Shown: positions 11,629 through 18,387 of the stretch, piece after piece
Layout of the letters: each line of letters begins with the position of its first letter
How positions within the stretch are numbered: position 1 is the stretch's first letter
Source of the DNA: Sphingosinicella ginsenosidimutans
GTDB lineage: Bacteria; Pseudomonadota; Alphaproteobacteria; Sphingomonadales; Sphingomonadaceae
Direction: 5' to 3'
DNA length: 64,000 nucleotides
Assembly: GCF_007995055.1 (NCBI RefSeq)
Contig: NZ_VOQQ01000001.1
Span: forward strand, 930,001-994,000
Position numbers and translations under genes: made by a program
Notes under the pieces: generated by a model
Told to the model about the DNA's origin: nothing
Databases searched by the model: none
What the model saw: only the letters and a program-made list of their open reading frames with translations

Positions 11629-12624
11629 CTATCCCGGAAGGCGGACCAGCATCTTCCCGATATTGCCCCCGCTGAACAGGTCGAGGAAGGCCGCCGGCGC
11701 GGATTCGATCCCGTCATGGATGGTCTCGCGCGATCGGACGGCGCCGCTCGCGATCCAGCCGGTCATGTCGCGATGGAAATCGGCCATCCGGTCCATGAAG
11801 TCGAAATAGAGGAAGCCCTGGATGCGGATGCGCGCGGCGATGATCCGGGTGACGTAGCGGAAGACGTGGTTGGACCCGCTGTTATAATCCTCGATCATGC
11901 CGCAGATCGCGAAGCGGGCGTTGAGCCGCGCGGCGGCCAGCGCGGCATCGAGATGATCGCCGCCGACATTGTCGAAATAGACGTCGATCCCGTCCGGCGC
12001 GGCCTCGGCCAGCAGGCGGTCGATCCGCCCCCCTTTGTAGTCGATCGCCGCGTCGGCCCCGAGTTCCCGCACGAAGGCGCATTTTTCCGCGCCGCCGGCC
12101 GAGCCGATCACGGTCATGCCCTTCGCCTTGGCGATTTGCACCACCGCGGACCCGACCGCCCCGGCGGCCGCCGACACGAACACCGTCTCGCCCGGCTTGG
12201 CGGCGGCGACGTCGAGCAGTCCGAAATAAGCGGTCGCACCGGTCAGGCCGAGATTGCCGAGCCATTGCTCGGCGCCGACATCGATCGCTGGAAGCCTGGT
12301 GAACGCCTTGGCCGGCGCGACCGCCTCCTCGCGCCAGCCGAGCATGTGCAGGACGAGGTCGCCCTCGGCAAAGCCTTCGGCGCGGCTTTCGACGACCCGG
12401 CCGACCGCGCCGCCCTGCATCGGCTCGCCGAGCGCGAAGGGCGCGGCATAGCTCTTGGCATCGTTCATCCGGCCGCGCATGTAGGGATCGACCGACAGCC
12501 ACAGGTTGCGCACGCGCACCTCGCCATCGGCAAGCGGCTCGCGCGCAAGCTCGCGAAGCGCGAAATTTTCCATCGTCGGCAACCCCGTCGGGCGTGCCAC
12601 CAGGTGCCAGGCGCGATTGCTCAT
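11629..12624 (-). CDS. NADP-dependent oxidoreductase, CurA/PTGR-type MDR family
   Basis: A 331-residue zinc-free medium-chain reductase. Such enzymes reduce activated double bonds (enones, alkenals) with NADPH. Seen: the N-terminal [15 protein letters not shown], the central [14 protein letters not shown], and the nucleotide-binding [20 protein letters not shown] (AAxGxVG in place of GxGxxG), then [13 protein letters not shown]. The start at 12624 has GGGAGGA six bases upstream; the longer frame upstream is not coding. It lies 130 bases before acnA on the same strand. Confidence 0.92.
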   Translation of the reverse strand: MSNRAWHLVARPTGLPTMENFALRELAREPLADGEVRVRNLWLSVDPYMRGRMNDAKSYAAPFALGEPMQGGAVGRVVESRAEGFAEGDLVLHMLGWREEAVAPAKAFTRLPAIDVGAEQWLGNLGLTGATAYFGLLDVAAAKPGETVFVSAAAGAVGSAVVQIAKAKGMTVIGSAGGAEKCAFVRELGADAAIDYKGGRIDRLLAEAAPDGIDVYFDNVGGDHLDAALAAARLNARFAICGMIEDYNSGSNHVFRYVTRIIAARIRIQGFLYFDFMDRMADFHRDMTGWIASGAVRSRETIHDGIESAPAAFLDLFSGGNIGKMLVRLPG

Positions 12625-12679
12625 CAAAATCCTCCCGCCGCCCGGTGTCGCGCGGGCGGCGGAAAGAGTCAAAGGTCGC

Positions 12680-13573
12680 TCAGTCCTCATCCTCGACCGG
12701 CGTGCCGGAAAAGGCGCGGCCGAGAATGTGGGGACGCCGATGGCCGGTCCGCTCGGGCTCGAAGAGCGCGCGGCTGCGGCCCTCGACGCGCCAGCGCTCG
12801 AACGCATCCTCGGCAGCAAGGTTGAGGCGGACCTTGTCGTCGACCTCGTCGATCCATCCGCAGGGAATGGCATGATGCACGCCGCCGGCCGCGGGATCGC
12901 TCTTGGTGAGGACGATATGCTCGCCGCGCACCTTGTCCACGGTGCCGACATGGGCGCCGTCCGATCCGATCACCTCCATATGTTCGGTCACGCGATCGAG
13001 CGCCGAGCGCTGGCGGCCCCGAGTCTCGCGCCAGGCGCCGAATTCGCGGTCGAACCGGTCCTGGTGCTCGCGGCGATAGTCCTCATAGTCGCGGTCGAGC
13101 TCGGCGATCCGCCGGCGCCGCCATTCGGCATAATGCGGATCGTGGCGAACGATCGCATAATCGCGCGCGGAACTCATATAGCCGCCGCTCGCGCCATAAG
13201 CGGGGTTCAGAACCGACGAGACGGGATGAACGCCCTGCGTTCCCGTGCTGCCGATGTCGATCCGGTCGAAGCGCGGGCCGCTCTGGGGATCATAGCCGAT
13301 CCCGCCGGCCCCCGAATCGCCCCAATAAGGCCGTGGGCCGTAATCGCCGCCATAACCCTGCGGCATGCCGCCGCCGCCATAGCGCTCGGTCCCGTAATAG
13401 GGATCGTCGCTCGGCCGCGCCCCGCGGTCGCCGAGTCGCTGCGGCCGGGCGGTCTGGTTGCCGAAGCCGCCGCCGAACCGGTCGTCGCCGCGCCAGGCGG
13501 TCGGCGGGCCGTTGTCCTCATGCCGGTCGCGCCGGCGCCGCTCGCGGCCTTCGTCGCGTTCATCATAAGCCAT
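12680..13573 (-). CDS. DUF2171 domain-containing protein
   Basis: A 297-residue protein with a low-complexity N-terminal half rich in Arg, Gly, Asp and Tyr (about 1-130), a charged helical stretch (about 140-195, RRRRIAELDRDYEDYRREH) and a C-terminal DUF2171 domain (about 197-260) with VIGSDGAHVGTVDKV and KSDPAAGGVHHAIP. That domain is related to PRC-barrel-like modules; its role is unknown, though such proteins are often stress-associated. AAGGAG lies 8 bases before the ATG. It is the last core gene before the tRNA and island. Confidence 0.8.
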   Translation of the reverse strand: MAYDERDEGRERRRRDRHEDNGPPTAWRGDDRFGGGFGNQTARPQRLGDRGARPSDDPYYGTERYGGGGMPQGYGGDYGPRPYWGDSGAGGIGYDPQSGPRFDRIDIGSTGTQGVHPVSSVLNPAYGASGGYMSSARDYAIVRHDPHYAEWRRRRIAELDRDYEDYRREHQDRFDREFGAWRETRGRQRSALDRVTEHMEVIGSDGAHVGTVDKVRGEHIVLTKSDPAAGGVHHAIPCGWIDEVDDKVRLNLAAEDAFERWRVEGRSRALFEPERTGHRRPHILGRAFSGTPVEDED

Positions 13574-13745
13574 GATCCTGCTCCTTCGCCTTCAGTGGGA
13601 TGGCGAAAGAACGAGCCGCGCGACGGCGCCGTTCCCCGGATCCGGACAGTCCGGGGCGGGTTGGCGACGCAGGCCGGAAACAGCGTGCGGAGAGGCCATT
13701 GCATCGGGCCGGCGCGCTCGCTATGGGGGCCGTCCCGAAAGGCGC

Positions 13746-13821
13746 GGGGCTGTAGCTCAGATGGGAGAGCGCTGCAATCGCACTGCAGAGGTCAGGGGTT
13801 CGATTCCCCTCAGCTCCACCA
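13746..13821 (+). tRNA. tRNA-Ala (CGC)
   Basis: A complete 76-base cloverleaf. Acceptor arms GGGGCTG and CAGCTCC pair over seven bases with discriminator A and an encoded CCA. The D arm is GCTC/GAGC, the anticodon stem CTGCA/TGCAG with loop ATCGCAC (anticodon CGC, codon GCG, Ala), and the T arm AGGGG/CCCCT with TTCGATT. The last 17 bases are the left attachment copy of the island. Confidence 0.97.
13805..13821 (+). repeat. Left attachment repeat (attL) in the tRNA-Ala 3' end
   Basis: TCCCCTCAGCTCCACCA forms the 3' half of the T arm, acceptor strand and CCA of the tRNA. An exact second copy lies at 25812-25828 and flanking bases differ on both sides. An exact 3'-tRNA duplication is the standard mark of integration by a tyrosine recombinase. 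Confidence 0.9.
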
Positions 13822-13850
13822 TTCCCGACCATCATCGCATTGATTTTAAA

Positions 13851-13953
13851 GGATAATCCGGAACACCGGATATCCTTGGCCCACTTTTGGGCCCTCAAAA
13901 AGTCGGGACTTTTCGGGCTGCTATGGGGTCTATTGATCGCTCAGTTCGATCAA
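13851..13953. repeat. Cluster of four hairpins beside attL
   Basis: Within 103 bases: an imperfect inverted repeat built from GGATAATCCGG and CCGGATATCC (13851-13875), GGCCCA/TGGGCC with a CTTT loop (13878-13893), AAAAGTC/GACTTTT with a GG loop (13898-13913) and TTGATCG/CGATCAA with a 7-base loop (13933-13953). They begin 30 bases inside the island and contain no gene. They could be recombinase arm sites, a tRNA terminator, or both. Confidence 0.7.
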
Positions 13954-13994
13954 TGAGCGCTCTTTCCTTGTCGTTTCAGGCTAGGTTCGTCTAA

Positions 13995-14540
13995 TCATCG
14001 ACGAAGATGTGATGGATGGATTTGTGCGTCGATAAGGGCATCGAACAGCTCTTCATCGATGTGCAGTGGCCGTCCGAGCCGCTCCCAGGCGTTGATCATC
14101 CGCTGATAGAGTTCGACAGTTGGCATGTGAGAATTGAAGTCTCGCGACAGGCGTTCGACGGATTCGAAGCGGCCCTCCTGCTCCACTACGTGCCGAGCAT
14201 AGGTCATGAGCTTGGTTTCGTTGTTCCCGTCGAAACCAGGAAATTTGGTCGTCGCGTGTTCACGCTTGGGCTTAAACTGGCGCTTCTCGCCATCCTGCAG
14301 CAACTCGAACACGTTGAGAGCGTCGAGCACGAACAGCTGATCCTCGCGGGTCAGGGCATCGCGAGCATAGCTCTTTATGATTTCGACATCCGGTAGGTCT
14401 TCGACCGGCCATCCCTGCACTGCTCGCTCTGCAGCGCGTCGCCAAAAATCCTCCTGGTCGACGTCGAGATACGAGAGGATGCGATACTGGTTTGCCAGCA
14501 CCATCCGTTTGAACAATGCGTCGGGAATCTCGTTGGTCAT
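13995..14540 (-). CDS. YfbU family protein
   Basis: A 181-residue protein matching the YfbU (UPF0304) family. Seen: ALFKRMVLANQYRILSYLD at the start, KFPGFDGNNETKLMTYARHV in the middle and DFNSHMPTVELYQRMINAW near the end, which correspond to the conserved NQY, FxGFDxNxE and YQRMxxxW blocks. The family is cytoplasmic and its function is not settled. The ATG at 14540 follows GAGGCGAT; the longer frame upstream runs through the promoter region. It is divergent from the RNA/Abi pair, with a shared palindrome between them, and is the first island gene next to attL. Confidence 0.85.
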   Translation of the reverse strand: MTNEIPDALFKRMVLANQYRILSYLDVDQEDFWRRAAERAVQGWPVEDLPDVEIIKSYARDALTREDQLFVLDALNVFELLQDGEKRQFKPKREHATTKFPGFDGNNETKLMTYARHVVEQEGRFESVERLSRDFNSHMPTVELYQRMINAWERLGRPLHIDEELFDALIDAQIHPSHLRR

Positions 14541-14562
14541 ATCGCCTCGTGGCCGCTTCGCG

Positions 14563-14626
14563 ATTGTCCGCGCTTTGCCATCGCGATTCAACTTTAAGTT
14601 GATATTCACTCGTGAGTCGCTATCTG
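14563..14626. promoter_or_regulatory. Divergent promoters sharing a 15-base palindrome
   Basis: TCAACTTTAAGTTGA (14588-14602) is a perfect palindrome. Rightward, TTGATA (14599-14604) and TATCTG (14621-14626) are spaced 16 bases and would start RNA near 14633, just before the folded RNA. Leftward, TTGAAT (14591-14586) and GACAAT (14568-14563) are spaced 17 bases and would serve yfbU. The palindrome overlaps both -35 boxes, so one regulator could control both sides. The boxes are matched by eye; the rightward -10 is weak. Confidence 0.55.
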
Positions 14627-14637
14627 AGTGACACCAC

Positions 14638-14690
14638 GGTCGCCCCCACTGGAAGCTAGGAAACTGGCTACAAGGGGCGGCCTTCTTTAT
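14638..14690 (+). ncRNA. Structured RNA upstream of the Abi gene (abiF RNA-like)
   Basis: Arms GGTCGCCCC (14638-14646) and GGGGCGGCC (14674-14682) form nine pairs with one G-U. Inside, AGCTAG (14654-14659) and CTGGCT (14664-14669) form six pairs capped by a GAAA tetraloop. The two stems are separated by an asymmetric internal loop (7 and 4 bases). TTCTTTAT follows the outer stem, as in an intrinsic terminator. The Abi_2 gene begins 10 bases after the T-rich tail. A conserved 'abiF RNA' upstream of Abi_2 genes is described; whether this belongs to that motif needs a covariance search. Confidence 0.62.
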
Positions 14691-14700
14691 ATCTGGGGCC

Positions 14701-15411
14701 ATGCTGCCGCCCTACGCAAAGCCCCATCTGAGTTTTGCTCAACAGGTCGCGTTGCTTCAGCAACGTGGGTTGGCTGTCACCAATCAATGGCAAGCCGAGC
14801 GACACCTAGCGCGCATCGGCTATTATCGCCTGAAGGATTACTGGTATCCGCTTAGGCAATCGAGGACTGCGATCCGGCCCGATGGCAGCCGCTATGCGGA
14901 CGTTCTTGAGGATTTCCGGCCCGGTACGAGCTTCACCCAAGCAGTCGATCTCTACGTTTTCGACAAGCAGCTTCGGATGCTGATGGCCGATGCCATCGAA
15001 CGAATCGAGGTCGCGTTGCGCGTAGACGTCGCTCACACGTTGGGAAAGCGCGACGCTTTCGCTCATCGGGATACCAACTTCTTGGATCCGAAGCGCTCGA
15101 TCGCGCCGCGCGGGCCGCAAACACGCCACCAAAAATGGCTCGCGCGCGCAGACGAAGCCGAACAACGATCACGAGCAGATTGGGTCGAAGAGTTCCGAAA
15201 AAACTATAGCCCGCCTATGCCAATCTGGATGGCGGTCGAAACTTGGGATTTTGGCGCTCTTTCCCATCTTATCGAGATGGCGCATCCCTCGGATCGTGTA
15301 GCGATCAGCAGGAAGTACGGCCTTTCGAACTCAGAGGTTCTATCGAGTTGGGTCAAGACGCTATCCTATGTCCGCAATGTATGCGCGCACCATAGCGCGC
15401 ATTGCTTTTAA
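14701..15411 (+). pseudogene. Abi_2 (AbiF/AbiD-type) HEPN protein, C-terminally truncated
   Basis: The 236-residue product starts like Abi_2 proteins (LSFAQQVALLQQRGLAV, then LARIGYYRLKDYWYPLR) and continues with LRMLMADAIERIEVALR and MPIWMAVETWDFGALSHL. It reaches the HEPN nuclease motif R-N-x-x-x-H as RNVCAH (Arg225-His230), but a stop follows within six codons. The usual RLWNR continuation and about 60-80 further residues are missing. DNA of another gene follows directly. Abi_2 proteins are abortive-infection or toxin-like RNases in the HEPN superfamily. The catalytic motif survives, so residual activity cannot be excluded. Confidence 0.82.
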
Positions 15412-15613
15412 CCATGCGTTTGGCGACGTGATTTGCGCGGGCGCAACGCCGGTTCAAGCGATGTTGTCGTTCGAATTCGGTGTCGACACGTCTGCAGAGG
15501 AACGCGCCTCGTGCTCGCAGGCCTTCGTACAAGAACTGGCTGAGCGTGGCGTAGCCCTTGGCAAGTGTCATTCGAGCCTAACCGACGGAGTGACAGCAGT
15601 CACCATTGCGACA
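15401..15613 (+). pseudogene. Internal fragment of a PurM/SelD-like gene
   Basis: In a frame different from the Abi gene, about 70 codons read as good protein: NHAFGDVICAGATPVQAML, then TSAEERASCSQAFVQELAER, GVALGKCHS and TDGVTAVTIATL. The pattern (N-x-x-x-D, A-x-G-A-x-P, later GVAL with a following H) recalls the N-terminal domain of AIR-synthase/SelD-type proteins; this identification is tentative. It has no start of its own, and both ends are abrupt, against Abi on the left and the integrase remnant on the right. It is a relic of an earlier deletion or recombination. Confidence 0.45.
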
Positions 15614-15617
15614 CTCG

Positions 15618-16026
15618 CGAGCCAACCATCCCGATCCACTCCGAGTTGATCCGCGCCGGCTTTCTGAAATTCGTCGATACCCACCGCAAGGCAGACGGAA
15701 CCGGAGCATCGCTTTTCCCGACGCTCAAGCCGGACCAATATGGGAACCTTGCGCGGTATCCGACGAAGCGCCTCAACGAGACCTACCTGCCGGCGGCGAT
15801 CAAGGTCGGAGAGCGACAGAGCCTCTACAGTCTGCGCCACAATGTCCGCGATGCGCTCCGACGCATCAAGGCTCCTCCCGAGGCTTTACGCGCAATTGCC
15901 GGCTGGTCGCCGGGCGGAAAATCCGCGAGCGACAACTATGGTGACCCGACGAACCCCGACCTCTATCGCGACTGGGTTGAGGGAATTGCCTACGAGGGAT
16001 TAGACTTGTCGTTTCTCCATCACTAG
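15618..16026 (+). pseudogene. Tyrosine recombinase/integrase, C-terminal remnant
   Basis: About 135 residues of the catalytic half remain, starting at TIPIHSELIRAGFL. The active-site region reads YSLRHNVRDALRR, then AIAGWSPGGKSASDNYGDP, giving the Arg/His/Arg box, the Trp that replaces His in many integrases, and the nucleophile Tyr in NYGDP. The N-terminal DNA-binding and core-binding domains are absent and no start is evident. It probably descends from the enzyme that inserted the island. It lies 1.8 kb from attL rather than beside it, consistent with later rearrangement. Confidence 0.8.
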
Positions 16027-16255
16027 GCTTGGTGATCCGAATCCGCCGGCCGTGAGAACCCTCGTTGCCATTCACATTCGTCAATACGACCGCTCTCTTC
16101 TCTAATAAGCCGCACAACCCCGATCCCAAGCCCTCATCGACCCTGTTTCCGATGACAAAGGTGCTCCCGGATGGGAGGACGATATGGGTGTCTGTTCCCC
16201 AGCCGGATAAGCTCAGCTTCACCGTGCCGATCTCGGCAGAGATCTATGGACAGGG

Positions 16256-16417
16256 TACACGGCGGGGCGGATGCGCCGTTTCCGCATCCGATCGATCGTC
16301 GGCGACCGCGTCCATGTCGAGATGTCGGCCTACGATCTCAGCAAGGGGCGCGTCGTCTATCGCGAGAAGCTGCCGAGTCAGACGCCCGGCCAGCGCCGCA
16401 GGAATTTCAGAAGGTGA
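16256..16417 (+). pseudogene. Translation initiation factor IF-1-like remnant
   Basis: 53 codons read [19 protein letters not shown] then [19 protein letters not shown], the C-terminal two thirds of IF-1, plus a basic tail QRRRNFRR. The N-terminal strand of the OB fold is not found upstream in any frame, so the gene is truncated. A complete infA is expected elsewhere in the genome. The 230 bases between the integrase remnant and this fragment hold no other recognisable gene. Confidence 0.72.
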
Positions 16418-16422
16418 CGGAA

Positions 16423-16602
16423 ATGAACACCGACGAGAAGGGCATCGCTCCGCCGAGATCGGCGCGGCCGAATCCCAGGTCCGATGATTCCCGGCCGAGC
16501 AAACGACGGCCGAAACTCGGCCTGTTCGGCCCTAAGCCGGATCAGGCCGGGATGCTTGGCGCGGGTGAGCTCCAGCGCATCGTTGCTGCGGTGATCGGAT
16601 GA
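16423..16602 (+). CDS. Small hypothetical protein, 59 residues
   Basis: Starts five bases after the IF-1 remnant, with AAGGTGA about 8 bases upstream. The protein is basic and Pro-rich in its first half (KRRPKLGLFGPKPDQ) and ends with a short helix GAGELQRIVAAVIG. Its stop overlaps the next start (ATGA), which supports both as real. No family recognised. Confidence 0.6.
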   Translation: MNTDEKGIAPPRSARPNPRSDDSRPSKRRPKLGLFGPKPDQAGMLGAGELQRIVAAVIG

Positions 16603-16823
16603 GCGGCGTTCCGGATAACGACCGCGTCGCGCCCAAGCCATTCCTGATCGAACAGGACGGAGACGGATTCCGGCTCGTCCTCCGCGAGACCCGCTACAAC
16701 AGCCAGCACTATCCAATCATCACCGCGACCCGCGTCGGAGAACCATTCTCGACGGCTGCTGCGGCGCGCACCTATGCGAAAGCGCATCTCGGCGCGATGC
16801 CTGGCGAGTTCGCGACCAAATAG
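16599..16823 (+). CDS. Small hypothetical protein, 74 residues
   Basis: Overlaps the upstream gene by ATGA. It reads like a compact alpha/beta protein: FLIEQDGDGFRLVLRETRY, then PIITATRVGEPFSTAAAARTY and a helix to the end. No signal peptide or membrane segment. Composition and the overlap support coding; no family recognised. It ends five bases before the stop of the convergent operon. Confidence 0.65.
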   Translation: MSGVPDNDRVAPKPFLIEQDGDGFRLVLRETRYNSQHYPIITATRVGEPFSTAAAARTYAKAHLGAMPGEFATK

Positions 16824-16827
16824 CCAT

Positions 16828-16983
16828 TCAGCCGCGCTTCTCGCGAATCCGCCAAGGGAGGCCGGGCAATTTGACCATCTGTCGCCCGCAAACGATACAC
16901 CGGGTGACGAACAGGCCGCGCTCCCAATGGCCTTCGCTAAAATCGGGCTCATGTTTCCCGAATCGCTCGTGAAGGCTGATCAT
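16828..16983 (-). CDS. CxxC microprotein, copy A (51 residues)
   Basis: Begins MISLHERFGKHEPDF and has WERGLFVTRCIVCGRQMVK then LPGLPWRI. The single C-x-x-C-G-R-x-M-V-K-L-P-G block suggests half of a zinc knuckle, which could bind metal as a dimer. A paralog of the same length and plan lies at 22794-22949. It overlaps the upstream gene (ATGA), and the pair follows leader element A. The gene is new to me as a family; function unknown. Confidence 0.75.
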   Translation of the reverse strand: MISLHERFGKHEPDFSEGHWERGLFVTRCIVCGRQMVKLPGLPWRIREKRG

Positions 16984-17171
16984 TTTGGATGGCGCCGGGC
17001 CGCCGTCGCCTCCGGGCTTTTGCCGGACAGCAGGAACGGGCCGGAGCGAAGCGCCCGCACGTCAGACAGGCCCGACAACTCGTAATGGATAAGCCGGGCT
17101 TCCGCCTCGGTGGCGCCGCGCGCGATCGCCATCGCCGCATTGCGGCGTCCGATCCAACCCTTCTTGCCCAT
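16980..17171 (-). CDS. Small hypothetical protein, 63 residues (paralogous operon A, first gene)
   Basis: Starts MGKKGWIGRRNAAMAIARGA and contains EARLIHYELSGL, then a basic tail. The A-R-L-I-H-x-E-L motif also occurs in the first gene of operon B (23441-23713), so the two are distant relatives. The ATG at 17171 has AGGG 7 bases upstream; an upstream TTG is less likely. It overlaps copy A of the CxxC microprotein. Confidence 0.68.
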   Translation of the reverse strand: MGKKGWIGRRNAAMAIARGATEAEARLIHYELSGLSDVRALRSGPFLLSGKSPEATAARRHPK

Positions 17172-17178
17172 TGTTTTG

Positions 17179-17223
17179 CCCTGGCTGTGCAAGCGAGAGC
17201 GCGAGCCAGTCTCTCAGTCACGG
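17179..17223 (-). promoter_or_regulatory. Leader element A, shared with operon B
   Basis: The 45 bases before operon A match those before operon B (23723-23765): on the plus strand both read GTGCAAGCGAGAGC, a variable centre, then GTCTCTC, one base and GTCACGG. In both, GAGAG and CTCTC arms can pair, so the transcript would form a hairpin just before the ribosome site. Conservation across two otherwise diverged operons implies a shared control. Confidence 0.65.
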
Positions 17224-17436
17224 CCGCTTGCAGGAAAAATGCGGCGGTGATCCCTCATCCCTAGCAGGTTCGGAGGGCAATAGCGAACGTCAACTCCCGC
17301 TGCTCGTCACGCCCGCCGAATTAGGCCTTCGTCCCGCGGCGTGGTAGAAGTCTTCATCGTCGGCCACGTCCTTGGCGAGCATGCCGGCGCCGAGAGAATG
17401 AACGCTCCCGCTTGCCATCATTGATGGGAAGCCCTC

Positions 17437-17625
17437 GTGGATCTGACCTATCTTCTCCAGCGCGAAGAGATCGAACGGCTGCGCGCCGACCAAGCACGAG
17501 ACAAAGATACGCGCGACGCCCATGGCGATCTGGCGGACAGCTATCGTGCCATATTCGACGCCCATCGCCGTCTGCGTCTTGTCGCTGGCGAACCGCATCC
17601 AGACTGCGGCGCGCCGTCGATCTGA
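17437..17625 (+). CDS. Small hypothetical protein, 62 residues
   Basis: A GTG start with GGGAAG six bases upstream. It reads MDLTYLLQREEIERLRADQA then DLADSYRAIFDAHRRLRL, largely one helical hairpin with many charged residues. Short proteins of this plan (MDLTYLL at the start, Y-R near the middle) are, to my knowledge, frequent in sphingomonads; function unknown. Upstream, 17224-17436 shows nothing convincing. Confidence 0.68.
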   Translation: MDLTYLLQREEIERLRADQARDKDTRDAHGDLADSYRAIFDAHRRLRLVAGEPHPDCGAPSI

Positions 17626-17795
17626 GGCGATCCGGGCAAGCCGCTGGCCTTGTAATCAAGGCCCGGTGCGCCCATCTCGAACATGCTACGGTCGCAACAG
17701 ACGGTCTTCGGTGCTTTGCGGCCCCTTCTTCCTCTCTCGCTTCCCCGGCAATCGGGTGCGCCAATTCCGGGGCACCCGCCCAGAAAGGAAGAAAC

Positions 17796-18002
17796 ATGCC
17801 CATCGGCAAGGTCAAATTTTTCAACACCCAGAAGGGTTTCGGATTCATAGCTCCCGAGGACGGCGGCAACGATGCCTTCGTCCATATCAGTGCACTCGAG
17901 AAGGCCGGGATGGACACGCTTGTCCAGGACCAGCGCGTCTCCTATGAGCTCGAACAGGACCGGCGCGGCAAGACCAGCGCCGTCAACCTCCAGAGCGCCT
18001 GA
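17796..18002 (+). CDS. Cold-shock domain protein (CspA family)
   Basis: A 68-residue single-domain RNA/DNA-binding protein. Seen: GKVKFFNTQKGFGFIAPEDG with RNP1 (KGFGFI) and RNP2 (DAFVHISAL), then QRVSYELEQDRRGKTSAVNL. Such proteins act as RNA chaperones in the cytoplasm in cold or other stress. AAGGAAG precedes the ATG by 5 bases. The 170-base leader contains a GGGTGC/GCACCC stem about 20 bases before the ribosome site, which may affect translation. Confidence 0.95.
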   Translation: MPIGKVKFFNTQKGFGFIAPEDGGNDAFVHISALEKAGMDTLVQDQRVSYELEQDRRGKTSAVNLQSA

Positions 18003-18100
18003 ACGAACGGCTTTCCTCCCCGGCCAATGGGGAGGGCCCTCGGCGCGTCCGACTTTTGCCGGGCGGGCCGGGGGAGCCCCTTTCCGAAGGAGCCTCGCCC

Positions 18101-18301
18101 ATGGCCACGAATGAGGAGTTCTATCGCGCTCGCGCCGAGGAGGCACGTGCGGAGGCGGAGGCGGCCTCGCTCGACAATGTCCGCGACCGCTGCATGCGCT
18201 CGGCGATAGCCTGGCAGGTCATGGCCGATCGCGCCGGCCGAGGTGAACGGCTTCGTGCTGAAGAACAGGCAAAAAAGGCCGCTGTTTTTCAACATTCCTG
18301 A
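18101..18301 (+). CDS. Small hypothetical protein, 66 residues (helical)
   Basis: Reads MATNEEFYRARAEEARAEA then LDNVRDRCMRSAIAWQVMAD, strongly helical and charged, with one Cys. AAGGAG lies 9 bases before the ATG. Proteins with FYRARAxEARxEA and LDNVRxRCxRSxxAW patterns are, in my experience, common in sphingomonads and unnamed. It follows the cold-shock gene by 98 bases on the same strand. Confidence 0.72.
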   Translation: MATNEEFYRARAEEARAEAEAASLDNVRDRCMRSAIAWQVMADRAGRGERLRAEEQAKKAAVFQHS

Positions 18302-18334
18302 TTACTCGTGCGGCCCCTTTCCCGCTGACGGCGC

Positions 18335-18380
18335 GTTGGACCATTCGACTCGAACGGGTTGGACCATCCGACTCAAAAGG
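18335..18380 (+). repeat. Tandem 2 x 23-base direct repeat before the 18388 gene
   Basis: GTTGGACCATTCGACTCGAA followed by CGG (18335-18357) is repeated with three changes at 18358-18380 (GTTGGACCATCCGACTCAAA then AGG). The repeats are adjacent, end 7 bases before the GTG start and include its ribosome site in the second copy. Two phased protein-binding sites are one explanation. Confidence 0.7.
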
Positions 18381-18387
18381 AAGGTCC

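Noticed and set aside
16210-16225. Partial att-like string CTCAGCTTCACC
   Set aside because: One mismatch to part of the 17-mer, but too short and without flanking structure; probably chance.
16065-16487. 140-codon plus-strand frame
   Set aside because: Crosses the IF-1 remnant and the 59-residue gene in another frame; composition changes to Arg/Ser-rich shadow halfway.
17290-17421. 43-codon minus-strand frame starting MMASGSVHSLGAGMLA
   Set aside because: Ribosome site is far from the start and no homology is recognised; left out, though coding cannot be excluded.
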